Of a stretch of DNA of 64,000 nucleotides, positions 1 to 8,803 are shown piece by piece. The notes below the pieces were generated by a model, which saw nothing but the letters and a program-made list of their open reading frames with translations, did not search any database and was not told where the DNA came from. The translations under genes and the position numbers were made by a program. Source of the DNA: CBDBLK01 sp965243145 (GTDB taxonomy: Bacteria > Bdellovibrionota > Bacteriovoracia > Bacteriovoracales > Bacteriovoracaceae); the NCBI GenBank assembly GCA_965243145.1, contig CBDEUB010000002.1, forward strand, positions 2,604,001 through 2,668,000, written 5' to 3'. Position 1 is the first letter of the stretch. The number at the start of each line of letters is the position of its first letter.

Positions 1-1
1 T

Positions 2-430
2 GGCGACTTTAGAAACAAGTGGGGCCGCTTTATGCAAAATCTAGTGAGAGGCGATTTTGACAAACTTTTGCGTTCACGGGGCATCGAAGTGAGCGAAACT
101 CACCAGACGATTAAAATTAAAAGAGCGGATGGAAGCATTAAGTGGGAATACGACCTCAAGGCAGTCAACGGACGAGAAGTGGTCTTTGCCGAAGTCAAAA
201 CCAATTTAACTTCTGAAGATGTGGATCATTTGCTGGAAAAATTGGCCGATTTGAAATCTTGTACGGAATCCTATAGAGACAAAACGGTCTACGGTGCGGT
301 GGCCTACCTCGACGAAGACGGTGCCGCCAAGTACGCCCAAAATCATGGCCTGTTCACCATTGAAGCGTTGGGTGCCAAAGAAGTGGCCACTCTCACCAAC
401 CCGGAAGATTTTGTTCCCAGGAAGTTTTAA
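2..430 (+). CDS. PD-(D/E)XK-nuclease-like hypothetical protein, 5' end outside the window
   Basis: The reading frame is open from base 2, so the true start lies upstream of the window. The residues before the first ATG (position 32) read GDFRNKWGRFM, which continues smoothly into the protein, so ATG 32 is probably internal. The visible part is about 142 residues. It has a FxxKWGRF-type N-terminal helix, a 'GIEV' segment, and then alternating beta strands with a D-x(9)-FAEVKT pattern (D at YDLKAV, E and K in AEVKT). That is the order expected of a PD-(D/E)XK nuclease core, as in the coiled-coil plus nuclease-fold proteins related to DUF3782. The family assignment is from memory of the motif pattern and is tentative. 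No partner gene is visible on this side of the window. Confidence 0.6.
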   Translation, partial: GDFRNKWGRFMQNLVRGDFDKLLRSRGIEVSETHQTIKIKRADGSIKWEYDLKAVNGREVVFAEVKTNLTSEDVDHLLEKLADLKSCTESYRDKTVYGAVAYLDEDGAAKYAQNHGLFTIEALGAKEVATLTNPEDFVPRKF

Positions 431-478
431 TTGGGCCTGTAAAAGTGCCAGAATTGGCCATATCTTTTCCAGTTGCCG

Positions 479-1444
479 CTAGGATTTTTTTAAATCTTCA
501 ATTTCTTTTTTTGTAAGGCCCGTGGTCTCCGAAATAATTTCAAGACTTATTTTTCTTTTGAGAAGGCCCAGGGCAATTTTCTTACGGCCTTCTTCCCGGC
601 CCTTTTCCATACCCTTTTCCATGCCTTCTTCATGTCCTTCCTGTCGGGCGTAATCTTCTCGGGAAAGCTGGTCTCTCCTCTGCTTGTCCCGTTCGATGGC
701 AATTTCTCTCAGTTCTTCGTCCTGGGAAATATCCCACAGGTGTTTGAGTGCATTGGCCATATCTCCCCCTTTTTTTAAAAATGTTTTACACTCTTCCACT
801 CCAAGTCCGTCGGAATTTTTGAGCAAGTAAGACCACCCATCTCGGCCATTGTCCAATTTTTCTGCGCCCTTGGTAAACTTTCCCAGTTCCACGATGATAA
901 AACACAAGTCCCGTGAAACCACTAGGTGGGGACTCTCTTCAGTCATTAAGCTGCACACATGGCGGTAGCGATCCTCTATGAATTGAAACTCTTTCAAATT
1001 TTTGGTGCTAAAAACCAGGGTATAAACTGGTGCCAGGATTTCGTATTCCCCCCCTTTTTTGATTTGTTCGGAGTAGAGTCTTCCCGAATAGGCCATCAGT
1101 CTTTTGATAAAATGAGTTTGCGAAGTGGTCTGCATTTCCACATTCACCATTTCCGTTTGCACACCCGAATCCGTCTCTCTGATAATTTCAGTTTTCAGGT
1201 CAAGAACGAACATTTTTCCCGATTCTCCTGGAATTTCGGAGATTCGACTGGGAGTGAGTTCGGGATTAAGGAGTTTGACATTGACAACGGAAGAACCCAC
1301 CGGCAGGGGGAGGAAGTGATTGAGCAGGGATTTTAAAAGGTCTTCGTTTTTGGCAAAATACGCCTTGAAGGCCAAATCATCGGTCAACCTCAAAAAGGCC
1401 ATATTTTTTAAGAATTGAGACAGTGCTTGGAGGTCTTGTTCCAT
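479..1444 (-). CDS. Rpn-family recombination-promoting nuclease / putative transposase
   Basis: This 321-residue protein has the hallmarks of the Rpn/PD-(D/E)XK transposase-like family (PF12784 type). Near the N-terminus is LTDDLAFKAYF, then LLNHFLPLP, then the core LDLKTE followed about 20 residues later by VNVEMQ, and HFIKRLMAYSGRLYSEQIKKG. The C-terminal 60 residues are a charged Glu/Lys/Gly-rich helix ending in a helix-turn-helix-like LEIISETTGLTKKEIEDL. Family members are DNA endonucleases that stimulate RecA-independent recombination in E. coli. The start is ATG 1444 with only a weak ribosome site, but a good sigma-70-like promoter lies just upstream. A second, interrupted member of the same family is at 28720-29829, and the two align through the N-terminal half. 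Confidence 0.85.
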   Translation of the reverse strand: MEQDLQALSQFLKNMAFLRLTDDLAFKAYFAKNEDLLKSLLNHFLPLPVGSSVVNVKLLNPELTPSRISEIPGESGKMFVLDLKTEIIRETDSGVQTEMVNVEMQTTSQTHFIKRLMAYSGRLYSEQIKKGGEYEILAPVYTLVFSTKNLKEFQFIEDRYRHVCSLMTEESPHLVVSRDLCFIIVELGKFTKGAEKLDNGRDGWSYLLKNSDGLGVEECKTFLKKGGDMANALKHLWDISQDEELREIAIERDKQRRDQLSREDYARQEGHEEGMEKGMEKGREEGRKKIALGLLKRKISLEIISETTGLTKKEIEDLKKS

Positions 1445-1480
1445 TTTTCAACCGAGTCCGAGTATTTTGCGACACATCCT

Positions 1481-1509
1481 ATATTGGAAATTTTTTTGAT
1501 GCTTGTCAA
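1481..1509 (-). promoter_or_regulatory. sigma-70-like promoter for the Rpn gene
   Basis: On the minus strand, TTGACA (1509-1504) is followed by a 17-base spacer and CAATAT (1486-1481). This places a transcription start about 30 bases upstream of the ATG at 1444. The -35 box is a perfect consensus. Confidence 0.6.
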
Positions 1510-1607
1510 GGGGTTCGGGACTAGGCGCACTGATCGCCGCTTCAATTTGGCCCTGAGTTGCACCCTGTCCCGTGCTCTTTTCCCTGGAGACTTGAGCGCC
1601 GGAACCC

Positions 1608-1638
1608 AAAAAGACGGACACCGCAACAGGTGCCCGTC
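1608..1638 (-). terminator. Rho-independent terminator of the first BspA-type gene
   Basis: A 10-base-pair stem (1613-1622 with 1629-1638, one G-U pair) has a six-base loop. On the minus strand it is followed by five T residues. It lies 14 bases past the stop codon of the 1652-3190 gene. Confidence 0.75.
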
Positions 1639-1651
1639 CAAATGGAAATGC

Positions 1652-3190
1652 CTAGAGTTGGAAATTTCGTGCGAGAGTGAGAGCGTTTAAAAGGTTGATG
1701 CAGCCTGTATCCATCCAGAGGGGTTGGTTTCTTGGGCCACGGCGAGGGCCTTGGCACGCTACCGCATGGCCAGACATCTTAACATTTTTGGCCCCACCGT
1801 CGTAAAGGGCACGCATGAAGGTTTTGCTGTAGGGAAGGATATAGTAGGCGCGAGTGTGTCTCTGGGGGAGGGGATTGGGTTGATTCGCCCACCTGGCATT
1901 TTTAAAAAATTTGGAAACATTTTTCACATTTCCCAATTGCCAACTGGCAAAGGCCCTGGCATTGCCGCTCAACACGGCATTTTCGTACATGCCGATGGCC
2001 CTTTTCAATTTGCCCGTCTCGATTCCTGCAATGGGTGGGTTGACGGCATCGGAAAACAGGTAGTCTGCGGTTTCCATGCTGGAGGTGTCGAGGGGAAAGA
2101 CATAACCCTCGGGAAACCTGACATAGGAAAAATTGCCGCCCATGTGTTTGACATTTCTGGTATCCCAGTTCCCAATTTGGTTGATGATGTTGTGTTTGCT
2201 GCCAAAGGCGTAAGACATATCGACAACTTTGCTGACATCCCACCTGGAAACATCAGGGCGCATGTGGGGGGCACTCCTGAACATCAGAGACATATTGGTC
2301 ACTCTTCGCATATCGATCATTTCCGATCCACTAATGGCGAAGCGAGACCTGAAAAACATTCTCGACATATTGGCCACTCTGGCAGTCTTGAGATAGAATA
2401 CATCCAAGGGGATGGCGGACCTGCGCTCTATTCCCGCACTTTCAAACATTCTCGACATGTCAGTGACTTTGCCGGTTTCCCAAGGCCAGTGAATCTCATT
2501 GCCGTATTGGGCGTTGAATCCAACCAGTTCGAGACTGGGTGTATTGAAAAAGGCACCGGACATATTGGTCACATTTTCAGTGACGCGGGCCTGCTGGGAA
2601 CTGCCTTTGACATAGCGGAGATTGGTACAACCGGCGAAAGCGTTTTTCCAGGAGGTGTATCCCAGGTCACCGACACTTTCCACTGCCAATAGGTATGGCC
2701 TCAGGTCGAAATACTGGCCGTTGCCGTCGAGGTAGTGATTTTGATCGCCGTATTCGCCAAAGCTCAGGTGTTGCAGGGTTCCCTTGAGGGCAATGACTGC
2801 AAAGCGGGGTTGGGAAGGTTGAAAACTGAACCACCAAGTGCGGATGGTAGGCGGGTGGTTGTTGCCGTTATTATTGTCGAATTTTTGTGGTATGCCCCCT
2901 TTAAATTCGTAGTAAACATTGTGGGGCAACGAGTGGTAAATTTGCACATTGGCCCTTCCCTCTCTGCCGACGGGGATGCCGATGAGGTCGTGTTTATTCC
3001 TCATTTTAAGGCCAGAGGGAATTTTCCAGATGTAGACAAAGGCCTTGGGATTGTTGGCGGCGTAATGGGCCGCATGTCTTTGGGCATCTTGGAATGTTCT
3101 GAAAAGGCCCCTGTGGCCCGTCGAATTGGCCAGAATCAAATTTATTTGCAGGAAAAACGAGAGAAAAAACCATGCACACTTCCTTTGCAT
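1652..3190 (-). CDS. secreted BspA-family (DUF285) repeat surface protein
   Basis: The start at 3190 is chosen because AAGGAGG (3203-3197) sits six bases before this ATG and the protein then begins with a signal peptide (MQRKCAWFFLSFFLQI...ANS). The frame is open further upstream, but without a ribosome site. The 512-residue product has an N-terminal domain of about 150 residues (FRTFQDAQRHAAHYAANNPKAF..., VYIWKIPSG) followed by repeats of the type V-x-(N/D)-M-S-x-M-F, for example VTDMSRMF, VANMSRMF, VTNMSLMF and VVDMSYAF. These are typical of BspA-like leucine-rich repeats (DUF285), which occur in surface-exposed binding proteins. A promoter (3239-3267) and a terminator (1608-1638) mark it as a single-gene unit. 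The neighbour at 3379-4908 is a diverged paralogue. The ligand is unknown. Confidence 0.8.
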   Translation of the reverse strand: MQRKCAWFFLSFFLQINLILANSTGHRGLFRTFQDAQRHAAHYAANNPKAFVYIWKIPSGLKMRNKHDLIGIPVGREGRANVQIYHSLPHNVYYEFKGGIPQKFDNNNGNNHPPTIRTWWFSFQPSQPRFAVIALKGTLQHLSFGEYGDQNHYLDGNGQYFDLRPYLLAVESVGDLGYTSWKNAFAGCTNLRYVKGSSQQARVTENVTNMSGAFFNTPSLELVGFNAQYGNEIHWPWETGKVTDMSRMFESAGIERRSAIPLDVFYLKTARVANMSRMFFRSRFAISGSEMIDMRRVTNMSLMFRSAPHMRPDVSRWDVSKVVDMSYAFGSKHNIINQIGNWDTRNVKHMGGNFSYVRFPEGYVFPLDTSSMETADYLFSDAVNPPIAGIETGKLKRAIGMYENAVLSGNARAFASWQLGNVKNVSKFFKNARWANQPNPLPQRHTRAYYILPYSKTFMRALYDGGAKNVKMSGHAVACQGPRRGPRNQPLWMDTGCINLLNALTLARNFQL

Positions 3191-3238
3191 TGTGAACCTC
3201 CTTGTTGGTCTTGGCCTGGGAAATTTCCAGGTTCGTTT

Positions 3239-3267
3239 ATTATCGCTGGAGACTCTTGTCCAATCAA
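3239..3267 (-). promoter_or_regulatory. putative promoter of the first BspA-type gene
   Basis: On the minus strand, TTGATT (3267-3262), a 17-base spacer and GATAAT (3244-3239) precede the strong ribosome site by about 35 bases. The match is good but unproven. Confidence 0.5.
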
Positions 3268-3332
3268 GGGTTTTTTTTGAAATTTTTTTTAACCGAGGCA
3301 TGGGTTTTATACTGCATAAAATAGCTTCTAAG

Positions 3333-3364
3333 AAAAAAGGCCGGGCATTGAAATGTGCCCGGCC
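3333..3364 (-). terminator. Rho-independent terminator of the second BspA-type gene
   Basis: A perfect 9-base-pair GC-rich stem (GGCCGGGCA at 3339-3347 with TGCCCGGCC at 3356-3364) has an eight-base loop. On the minus strand it is followed by TTTTTT (3338-3333). It lies 14 bases beyond the stop of the 3379-4908 gene and separates it from the promoter of the next BspA-type gene. Confidence 0.85.
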
Positions 3365-3378
3365 GTTATGGTTGGATT

Positions 3379-4908
3379 TTAAGCGTGGGGGTCTTGAGCT
3401 ATGCGCTGGCGAGTGGGGGCCTCGGTTCGGGGAATATCGTAACCGCGATTCCTCAACTGCTCCTGCAAATTCAGGCAATCCTGATCCTTCCATCCCTTAT
3501 ACAGGCCTTCGTCTCTGGTTTTCTGACATTTCCCCGACTTCCTGAGATCGACTTTTATACCCTTGGGGCCAGAGCGCACCAGAGCGCGCAGAAAGGATTT
3601 GTAGTATTCCACAATATAGTAGGGAGCGGTGGTGTAATCGTTGACCTGGTATGGCCTTTTCCTGACTGCATCTTGAAAAAATTGAAATCCCGTTCGCAAA
3701 TTTCCCAGTTGCTGGCCATCGAAGGCACTGCCGGCGTGGGCACTCAACTTGGCATCTTTGTACATACCGTGCATATTTCTCACATTTTTGGTACTGAAAT
3801 TTCTCATCGGCGGATTGTGGGAGTGGGCAAACATCCAGCGCATACTCTGCACATTGGAAGTGTCGAGGCCCAAATTGTCAGTCCCCATGGGAAAATGGAC
3901 TCCGGCAAAAGCGCTTTCCATCCATTTCACTTTGCTGGTGTTCCACTTGCCGCTGATTCGGGGCAGGGGATTGGCGTGGGAACGGGTGGAAAATGTATAG
4001 GACATATCTTCCAGGTTGGAGACATCCCAAATGCCGATTCCAGGGTAGTCCTGCATATATGATTCGAGAAACATCATGCTCATGGTTTTCACGCTGGGGG
4101 TGCGCCAATTCCACATGCCCATAACATTTTTGACATTGCTTTTGAAAAACATGCGACTCATATTCTGCAGGCGATTGGACTGGGATAAGAGATAGTCCAG
4201 GCGGATAGATCTGTTTCCGGCAAAGTTGGTGTTTTCAAACATGCCATGGACGCTCTCGATCGAGTGCAATCTCAACCTGGGGGTGATTTCCGCAAGGCCT
4301 GGGCCGCGAATGTTGGCAAACATCTCTGAGGCATCGGTGGCCCCGGTTCCAACCGGGGCGCTACCCTGCTGGAGAACTTTTTTCAAATGAGTGCAACCGG
4401 CAAATGCGCGGGCAAAAGAGCGGTATCCCAAATCGCCAATATTGATGACCGTCACCAAACTATTCTTGACATCATCGGCATAATTTTCAAAAGTCATGTG
4501 CCGGATACTCCCCTTGACGACAGTGACCAGATACCTTCCCGAAGGAAGATTCACGGAGGGCGGGGGGAAAACTTCCGTCCACCCTGGCCTTGACCCGTTA
4601 CCAAAGGGCAATTTCACGGGAGGATGCCACTTGGTTTCGCGCTCTGCGGATGCCCAGACAAATTTGGCCCCATCGTAGTTCCAGTCAATTTCCACATCGT
4701 ACTCGGCATCGTTGCCGGCGGGAATACCCATTTTTCCATTTTGTTTTAAGGGAATGTGCCAAATGCCCACAAATGCTTGGGGATGGGCCTGGGCCGCTTT
4801 TTTGGCCACTCGCACGGCCTCTTCCAGCGTGGCAAAACCATTGGCCAGAGAAGAAAAAGACATTGCGACAGAAAGGGAAACAAAGGCAAACGAAAACAGA
4901 AACTGCAT
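3379..4908 (-). CDS. secreted BspA-family (DUF285) repeat surface protein, paralogue
   Basis: ATG 4908 is preceded at seven bases by AAGGAGG and begins a clear signal peptide (MQFLFSFAFVSLSVAMSFSSLANG), so the ATG 12 codons upstream is rejected. The 509-residue product shares its layout with the gene at 1652-3190. It has an N-terminal 'AKKAAQAHPQAFVGIWHIP' region, then DUF285-type repeats such as LQNMSRMFFKS, VKTMSMMFLES, LEDMSYTFS, VQSMRWMFA and VRNMHGMYKDA. The C-terminal part (about residues 430-509) is Arg/Lys-rich and contains two Cys. The two genes are in tandem but separated by terminator and promoter, so they are likely transcribed separately. They are probably exported cell-surface proteins; the binding target is unknown. 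Confidence 0.8.
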   Translation of the reverse strand: MQFLFSFAFVSLSVAMSFSSLANGFATLEEAVRVAKKAAQAHPQAFVGIWHIPLKQNGKMGIPAGNDAEYDVEIDWNYDGAKFVWASAERETKWHPPVKLPFGNGSRPGWTEVFPPPSVNLPSGRYLVTVVKGSIRHMTFENYADDVKNSLVTVINIGDLGYRSFARAFAGCTHLKKVLQQGSAPVGTGATDASEMFANIRGPGLAEITPRLRLHSIESVHGMFENTNFAGNRSIRLDYLLSQSNRLQNMSRMFFKSNVKNVMGMWNWRTPSVKTMSMMFLESYMQDYPGIGIWDVSNLEDMSYTFSTRSHANPLPRISGKWNTSKVKWMESAFAGVHFPMGTDNLGLDTSNVQSMRWMFAHSHNPPMRNFSTKNVRNMHGMYKDAKLSAHAGSAFDGQQLGNLRTGFQFFQDAVRKRPYQVNDYTTAPYYIVEYYKSFLRALVRSGPKGIKVDLRKSGKCQKTRDEGLYKGWKDQDCLNLQEQLRNRGYDIPRTEAPTRQRIAQDPHA

Positions 4909-4986
4909 GGCAAAACCTCCTTGTTTTTTTGTGAGTGCTTCCAATCAGAGTAATGGCATCGCACGAGACTTTTCAACGGGACATTT

Positions 4987-6306
4987 TTGCCTAAAATGCT
5001 TGACAATGAAACCCATCTTTTTTATCCTTTCGGAAATTTGGCGCATCGACGATTGGGCCAGAGAGTCTCTTTCGAGGAGAGAAAAAAGCTGTCTAAGGTT
5101 CTTTTACTCAATGTCGACGAATTGTGGCTCAAGGGCAAAAACCGATCCCGCTATTTGCAACGCCTGCAAAATCAAGTGCGGGAAGTGTGCACTGAATACC
5201 ATTCCCACCCCTTCCGCTTGAAAGCTGAAAATCAGCGGCTCATTTTGAGTTCAAAGGAGGCATTTGAATCCGACTTGACCTATGCCCTCCAACACCTGCC
5301 GGGCCTTTTCAGTTTGCACTTGGCCAGGCAGTGCCCTTCAGAACTCTCGGCCATTGAGCAAAGTGCGCGCCAGGAAATGGAGCAGTCTATTGTTGGCCAT
5401 CCGGAGGCCTGCACTTTTCGCATCAGTGCTCAGCGCACGAGGAAAGACTTTGCCCTCAACAGTATGCAAATCGAACATCGCCTGGGGAAGTGCATATCGC
5501 AGCAGTTTCCCTCCTTGCGAGTTGACCTGCAACGCCCCGACATCGAATTGCACATTAAAATCGCCAGTGCCGAACACAGCTATATCAGCGCCCAAAAAAT
5601 CCCCGGGGTGGGGGGCCTTCCAGTGGGCAGCAGCGGGAAGCTGGTCACTCTTTTGTCGGGGGGGTTTGACAGTCCGGTGGCCAGCTATTTCATGTCGGCG
5701 CGGGGGTGCCGCCAAATTTTTGCTTTTTTTCACGCTTATCCCTTTGTCGGCGACGAAGTGAAGGCAAAAATTGTGGATTTGTGCCAAGTTTTGGGGCGCT
5801 ATCAAATGCACTCCCAACTCTTTGTCATTCCCTTCGGAGAGATTCAAAACCTGATCGCCCAGCATGCTCAAGAACGCTACCGGACGCTTTTATTTCGCTA
5901 TGCCATGCTAGCGGTGGCCCATTTGCTGGCCGAACGGGAACGGTTTGATGGCCTGTGTACCGGGGATTCTCTGGCCCAGGTTTCGAGTCAGACTCTGGAC
6001 AATCTGGCACTCCTCGATAGTGCGGGAAAGAGGCCCGTTTTAAGGCCCCTCATCGGACTTTCCAAGCGGGAGATCATCCACTGGGCGCGCAAAATTGGCA
6101 CCCACGACATTTCGGTTCGGCCCCATAGCGACGCTTGCAGCTTATTTGCCCCCAAAAGGCCAGTGATCCGCCCCCGCCGGGACTATTGGGAGGCGGCCAT
6201 CCACCACCTTTTAGAGGAACGGCAACTCCAATCCCACCTCCACCGCGCTTTGGAAAATGCCGAAACCTACAGGGTTCACTTCAGTGGCCAGGTAACTCCC
6301 GACTGA
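4987..6306 (+). CDS. thiI: tRNA 4-thiouridine synthase / sulfurtransferase ThiI
   Basis: ThiI activates tRNA uridine 8 by adenylation and transfers sulfur to it; in many bacteria it also feeds thiamine thiazole synthesis. The core begins VLLLNVDELWLKGKNRSRYLQRL (ferredoxin-like/THUMP start), followed by the PP-loop SGGFDSPVASYF. Then come ICTGDSLAQVSSQTLDNL-type sequence (here LCTGDSLAQVSSQTLDNL), RPLIGLSKREI and the cysteine-containing DACSLFAPKRP. The C-terminal rhodanese domain of the E. coli enzyme is absent, as in the short class. The residues before about position 37 are atypical for the family. The real start may therefore be downstream, for example a non-ATG codon after GAGGAG near 5075; ATG 4987 is the only in-frame ATG near the N-terminus. 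The gene is divergent from the BspA-type gene. Confidence 0.88.
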   Translation: MPKMLDNETHLFYPFGNLAHRRLGQRVSFEERKKLSKVLLLNVDELWLKGKNRSRYLQRLQNQVREVCTEYHSHPFRLKAENQRLILSSKEAFESDLTYALQHLPGLFSLHLARQCPSELSAIEQSARQEMEQSIVGHPEACTFRISAQRTRKDFALNSMQIEHRLGKCISQQFPSLRVDLQRPDIELHIKIASAEHSYISAQKIPGVGGLPVGSSGKLVTLLSGGFDSPVASYFMSARGCRQIFAFFHAYPFVGDEVKAKIVDLCQVLGRYQMHSQLFVIPFGEIQNLIAQHAQERYRTLLFRYAMLAVAHLLAERERFDGLCTGDSLAQVSSQTLDNLALLDSAGKRPVLRPLIGLSKREIIHWARKIGTHDISVRPHSDACSLFAPKRPVIRPRRDYWEAAIHHLLEERQLQSHLHRALENAETYRVHFSGQVTPD

Positions 6307-6508
6307 ACTTCTCGCTATAAAACCTGGGCCTGCAAAAATTTTCCGAAAGGTTGCCAGGCCGTTTGCCGAGAAGCTAAAAAGTGGACTTACCAGGCCTGAG
6401 GGTGAACTTTGCGCACCTTGGTTCCCGCACTCCTTCAGCGGTATGATATGAAGGATGGCGCAGGGACGGCGGGAGCGTCTAAGGCCCTCTTTTAAAAACG
6501 GAGTTTTT

Positions 6509-8770
6509 ATGTCGTTTAAAACTATTTTTCCCGCTCTCTTGTTGCTGGCGCTCGGATCTTGCCAGGCCAAATCCCCCCAAACTGCTTCCAAGTCGGTGCT
6601 TCCCAGCAAACCCCTCATTTCTGGCCGCGGCCAGGAACGGGTGGTGGGCAATATGCTCAAGAGTGCGCTGGAAACTTACCACTACCGGGGCATTAAAATC
6701 GATGACGATGTTTCCCACAAGGCCTTCGACGAATACCTAAAAAAAGTTGACTACAGCAAGCAGTTTCTTATGGCCGAGGATATTCAACAGCTTAGGCAGT
6801 ACCGTTCCCTGATGGATGACCAGATGACATCGGGGGATCACAAATTGGTGGAACTTTCCATGGCGTTGTATGAAAAACGGGCCAAACAGGCGGAGAAATT
6901 GCGCCAAAAAATCTTTAAAAAGCAATTTGTCTTCACCCGGGATGAAAGTTTGGAACTCGACCCCAAAAAGAGGGAGTACGCCAAAACTTCTGCCGACTGG
7001 GAGGATTATTGGCGCAAACTCTACAAGCACACAGTGCTCTTGCGCTACCTCTCCATGCTGGACGAACAAAAGGGGCCAGAGACCCCAGAGGACAAAGATA
7101 AAAAGGCGAAAGGCCAGGCCAAAAAAAAGGATAAAGGCAAAACACTGAGCGATAAAGAAATGCGCACCAAGGCCCACACCACGGTGGCGGAAAAGTACAG
7201 CGACTTCTTCCGCCGGCGCTTGAAGGATGAGCGCGCCGACTACTTGGAGAAGTTTTACAACTCCATCTCTGGAGTCTTCGACCCCCACACTTCTTATTTG
7301 CCACCCAAGCGCAAGGAAGATTTCGACATTGACATTTCTGGCCAGTTGGAGGGCATCGGGGCGGTACTGCAAGAAAATGGCCCCTACATTAAGGTCATGC
7401 GGATTGTTCCCGGAGGGGCGGCCTGGAGGCAAAAAGACCTGGAAGTCGATGACATTATTCTTATGGTGGGGGAGGGGAAGGGCGACCCGGTTGATCTGGT
7501 GGACATGAGAGTGGACGATGCCGTCCGCTACATTCGCGGCAAAAAGGGCACAGAAGTCCGGCTGACGGTCAAAAAGGCCGATGGCACCCGCAAAGTCATC
7601 CCCATCGTCCGCGATGTCATTCAGATGGAGGCGGCCTTTGCCAAGTCGAGCGTGTTGAAGCACCAAGACCTAAAGGCCAAAATTGGTTATATTCAACTGC
7701 CCAAGTTTTACCGCGATTTCAACGATCCTAAGCGCAATTGCTCCCGGGATGTCAAAATTGAAATTGAGCGCCTGAATAAGCACAAAGTTGACGGCATTAT
7801 TTTGGATTTGCGCAACAACGGGGGTGGGGCCTTATCCGATGCCCAGGAAATTTCCGGGCTTTTCATCTCTTCGGGGCCGATCGTGCAAACCAAAAATTAC
7901 GCCCAACAAATTGAAGTCCTGTCCGACGACGACGGCAAAATCAGCTACGACAAACCCCTCATTGTGATGACCAATCGTTTCAGCGCTTCGGCCTCGGAAA
8001 TCTTGGCGGGGGCCTTGCAGGACTACCAGCGGGCGATCATCGTGGGCGGGGAGCACACCCACGGCAAGGGAACCGTCCAGGCGGTGATTCCCTTGAATAC
8101 CGGCATCATGGGCCAACTTTTGGGCCGTAAAATGGGTGCCCTCAAAGTCACCATTCAAAAATTTTACCGCATTAGTGGCATTTCCACCCAGTATTTGGGC
8201 ATCACTCCCGACATTGTGATCCCCGATTCCCTGGCCTATGTGGGAAACCGGGAAAAAGACCTGGAGTACAGTCTGCCCGGGGGCAGTGTGAAAAAGCGAA
8301 CTTATAAAAAGTGGGGGAGGCATCCTTACCGCCTCAAAGAATTGCAAAAGCAGAGCGCCCAGCGGGCCAATCAAAACCCCCGCTTTCAAAAGCTCAGGCG
8401 GTCGCTGTCCTATTTGAAGGCGAGAAATGAAGATACGGTGGTGAGTCTCAGCCTCAAAAAAGTTATCGCCGAAGAAGAGGAAAACGAAAAAATGTCCCGT
8501 TCTCTGCGGCAGGAAGAAAAGAGTCAAAAGATCGCCGTCTCGCGCTTCAAGGAGTCCATTGAAAGACACGAAAAGATTGCCAAGATGGACAAAGCGCGCT
8601 GGCAAAAAGATTTTGCACAAAAGCGGGAAGAGTGGGTGAGCGGCATCCAGCGCGACCCCGAGATCGAGGAGGCCATCTTTATCATGGGGGATATGTTGGG
8701 CCAACTTCAGGGCAAAAAATTGTTGACCACCAAGGCCACCAAAACCACCCGCGTCGCCCCCGCCAAGTAA
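6509..8770 (+). CDS. prc: tail-specific protease Prc (S41 peptidase lipoprotein)
   Basis: The start is ATG 6509, because it opens a lipoprotein signal (MSFKTIFPALLLLALGSC, lipobox LGSC) with GGAG just upstream; the frame is open 18 codons further but without signal features. The 753-residue product has the order of E. coli Prc/Tsp. An N-terminal TSP domain (LDLEDIQQ-like stretch, here AEDIQQLRQYRSLMDDQ) is followed by FYNSISGVFDPHTSYLPP, a PDZ domain (IGAVLQENGPYIKVMRIVPGGAA), and the peptidase core with IILDLRNNGGG, RFSASASEI (nucleophile serine) and HGKGTVQ (catalytic lysine). A charged C-terminal DUF3340-like region ends the protein. It probably processes or degrades periplasmic and cell-wall proteins. 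An insertion of Lys-rich sequence (KDKKAKGQAKKKDKGK) near residue 210 is unusual. The RDD gene follows by 33 bases. Confidence 0.92.
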   Translation: MSFKTIFPALLLLALGSCQAKSPQTASKSVLPSKPLISGRGQERVVGNMLKSALETYHYRGIKIDDDVSHKAFDEYLKKVDYSKQFLMAEDIQQLRQYRSLMDDQMTSGDHKLVELSMALYEKRAKQAEKLRQKIFKKQFVFTRDESLELDPKKREYAKTSADWEDYWRKLYKHTVLLRYLSMLDEQKGPETPEDKDKKAKGQAKKKDKGKTLSDKEMRTKAHTTVAEKYSDFFRRRLKDERADYLEKFYNSISGVFDPHTSYLPPKRKEDFDIDISGQLEGIGAVLQENGPYIKVMRIVPGGAAWRQKDLEVDDIILMVGEGKGDPVDLVDMRVDDAVRYIRGKKGTEVRLTVKKADGTRKVIPIVRDVIQMEAAFAKSSVLKHQDLKAKIGYIQLPKFYRDFNDPKRNCSRDVKIEIERLNKHKVDGIILDLRNNGGGALSDAQEISGLFISSGPIVQTKNYAQQIEVLSDDDGKISYDKPLIVMTNRFSASASEILAGALQDYQRAIIVGGEHTHGKGTVQAVIPLNTGIMGQLLGRKMGALKVTIQKFYRISGISTQYLGITPDIVIPDSLAYVGNREKDLEYSLPGGSVKKRTYKKWGRHPYRLKELQKQSAQRANQNPRFQKLRRSLSYLKARNEDTVVSLSLKKVIAEEEENEKMSRSLRQEEKSQKIAVSRFKESIERHEKIAKMDKARWQKDFAQKREEWVSGIQRDPEIEEAIFIMGDMLGQLQGKKLLTTKATKTTRVAPAK

Positions 8771-8803
8771 CTCATTACACTCAAATGAAAAACTGAGGTA
8801 CTC

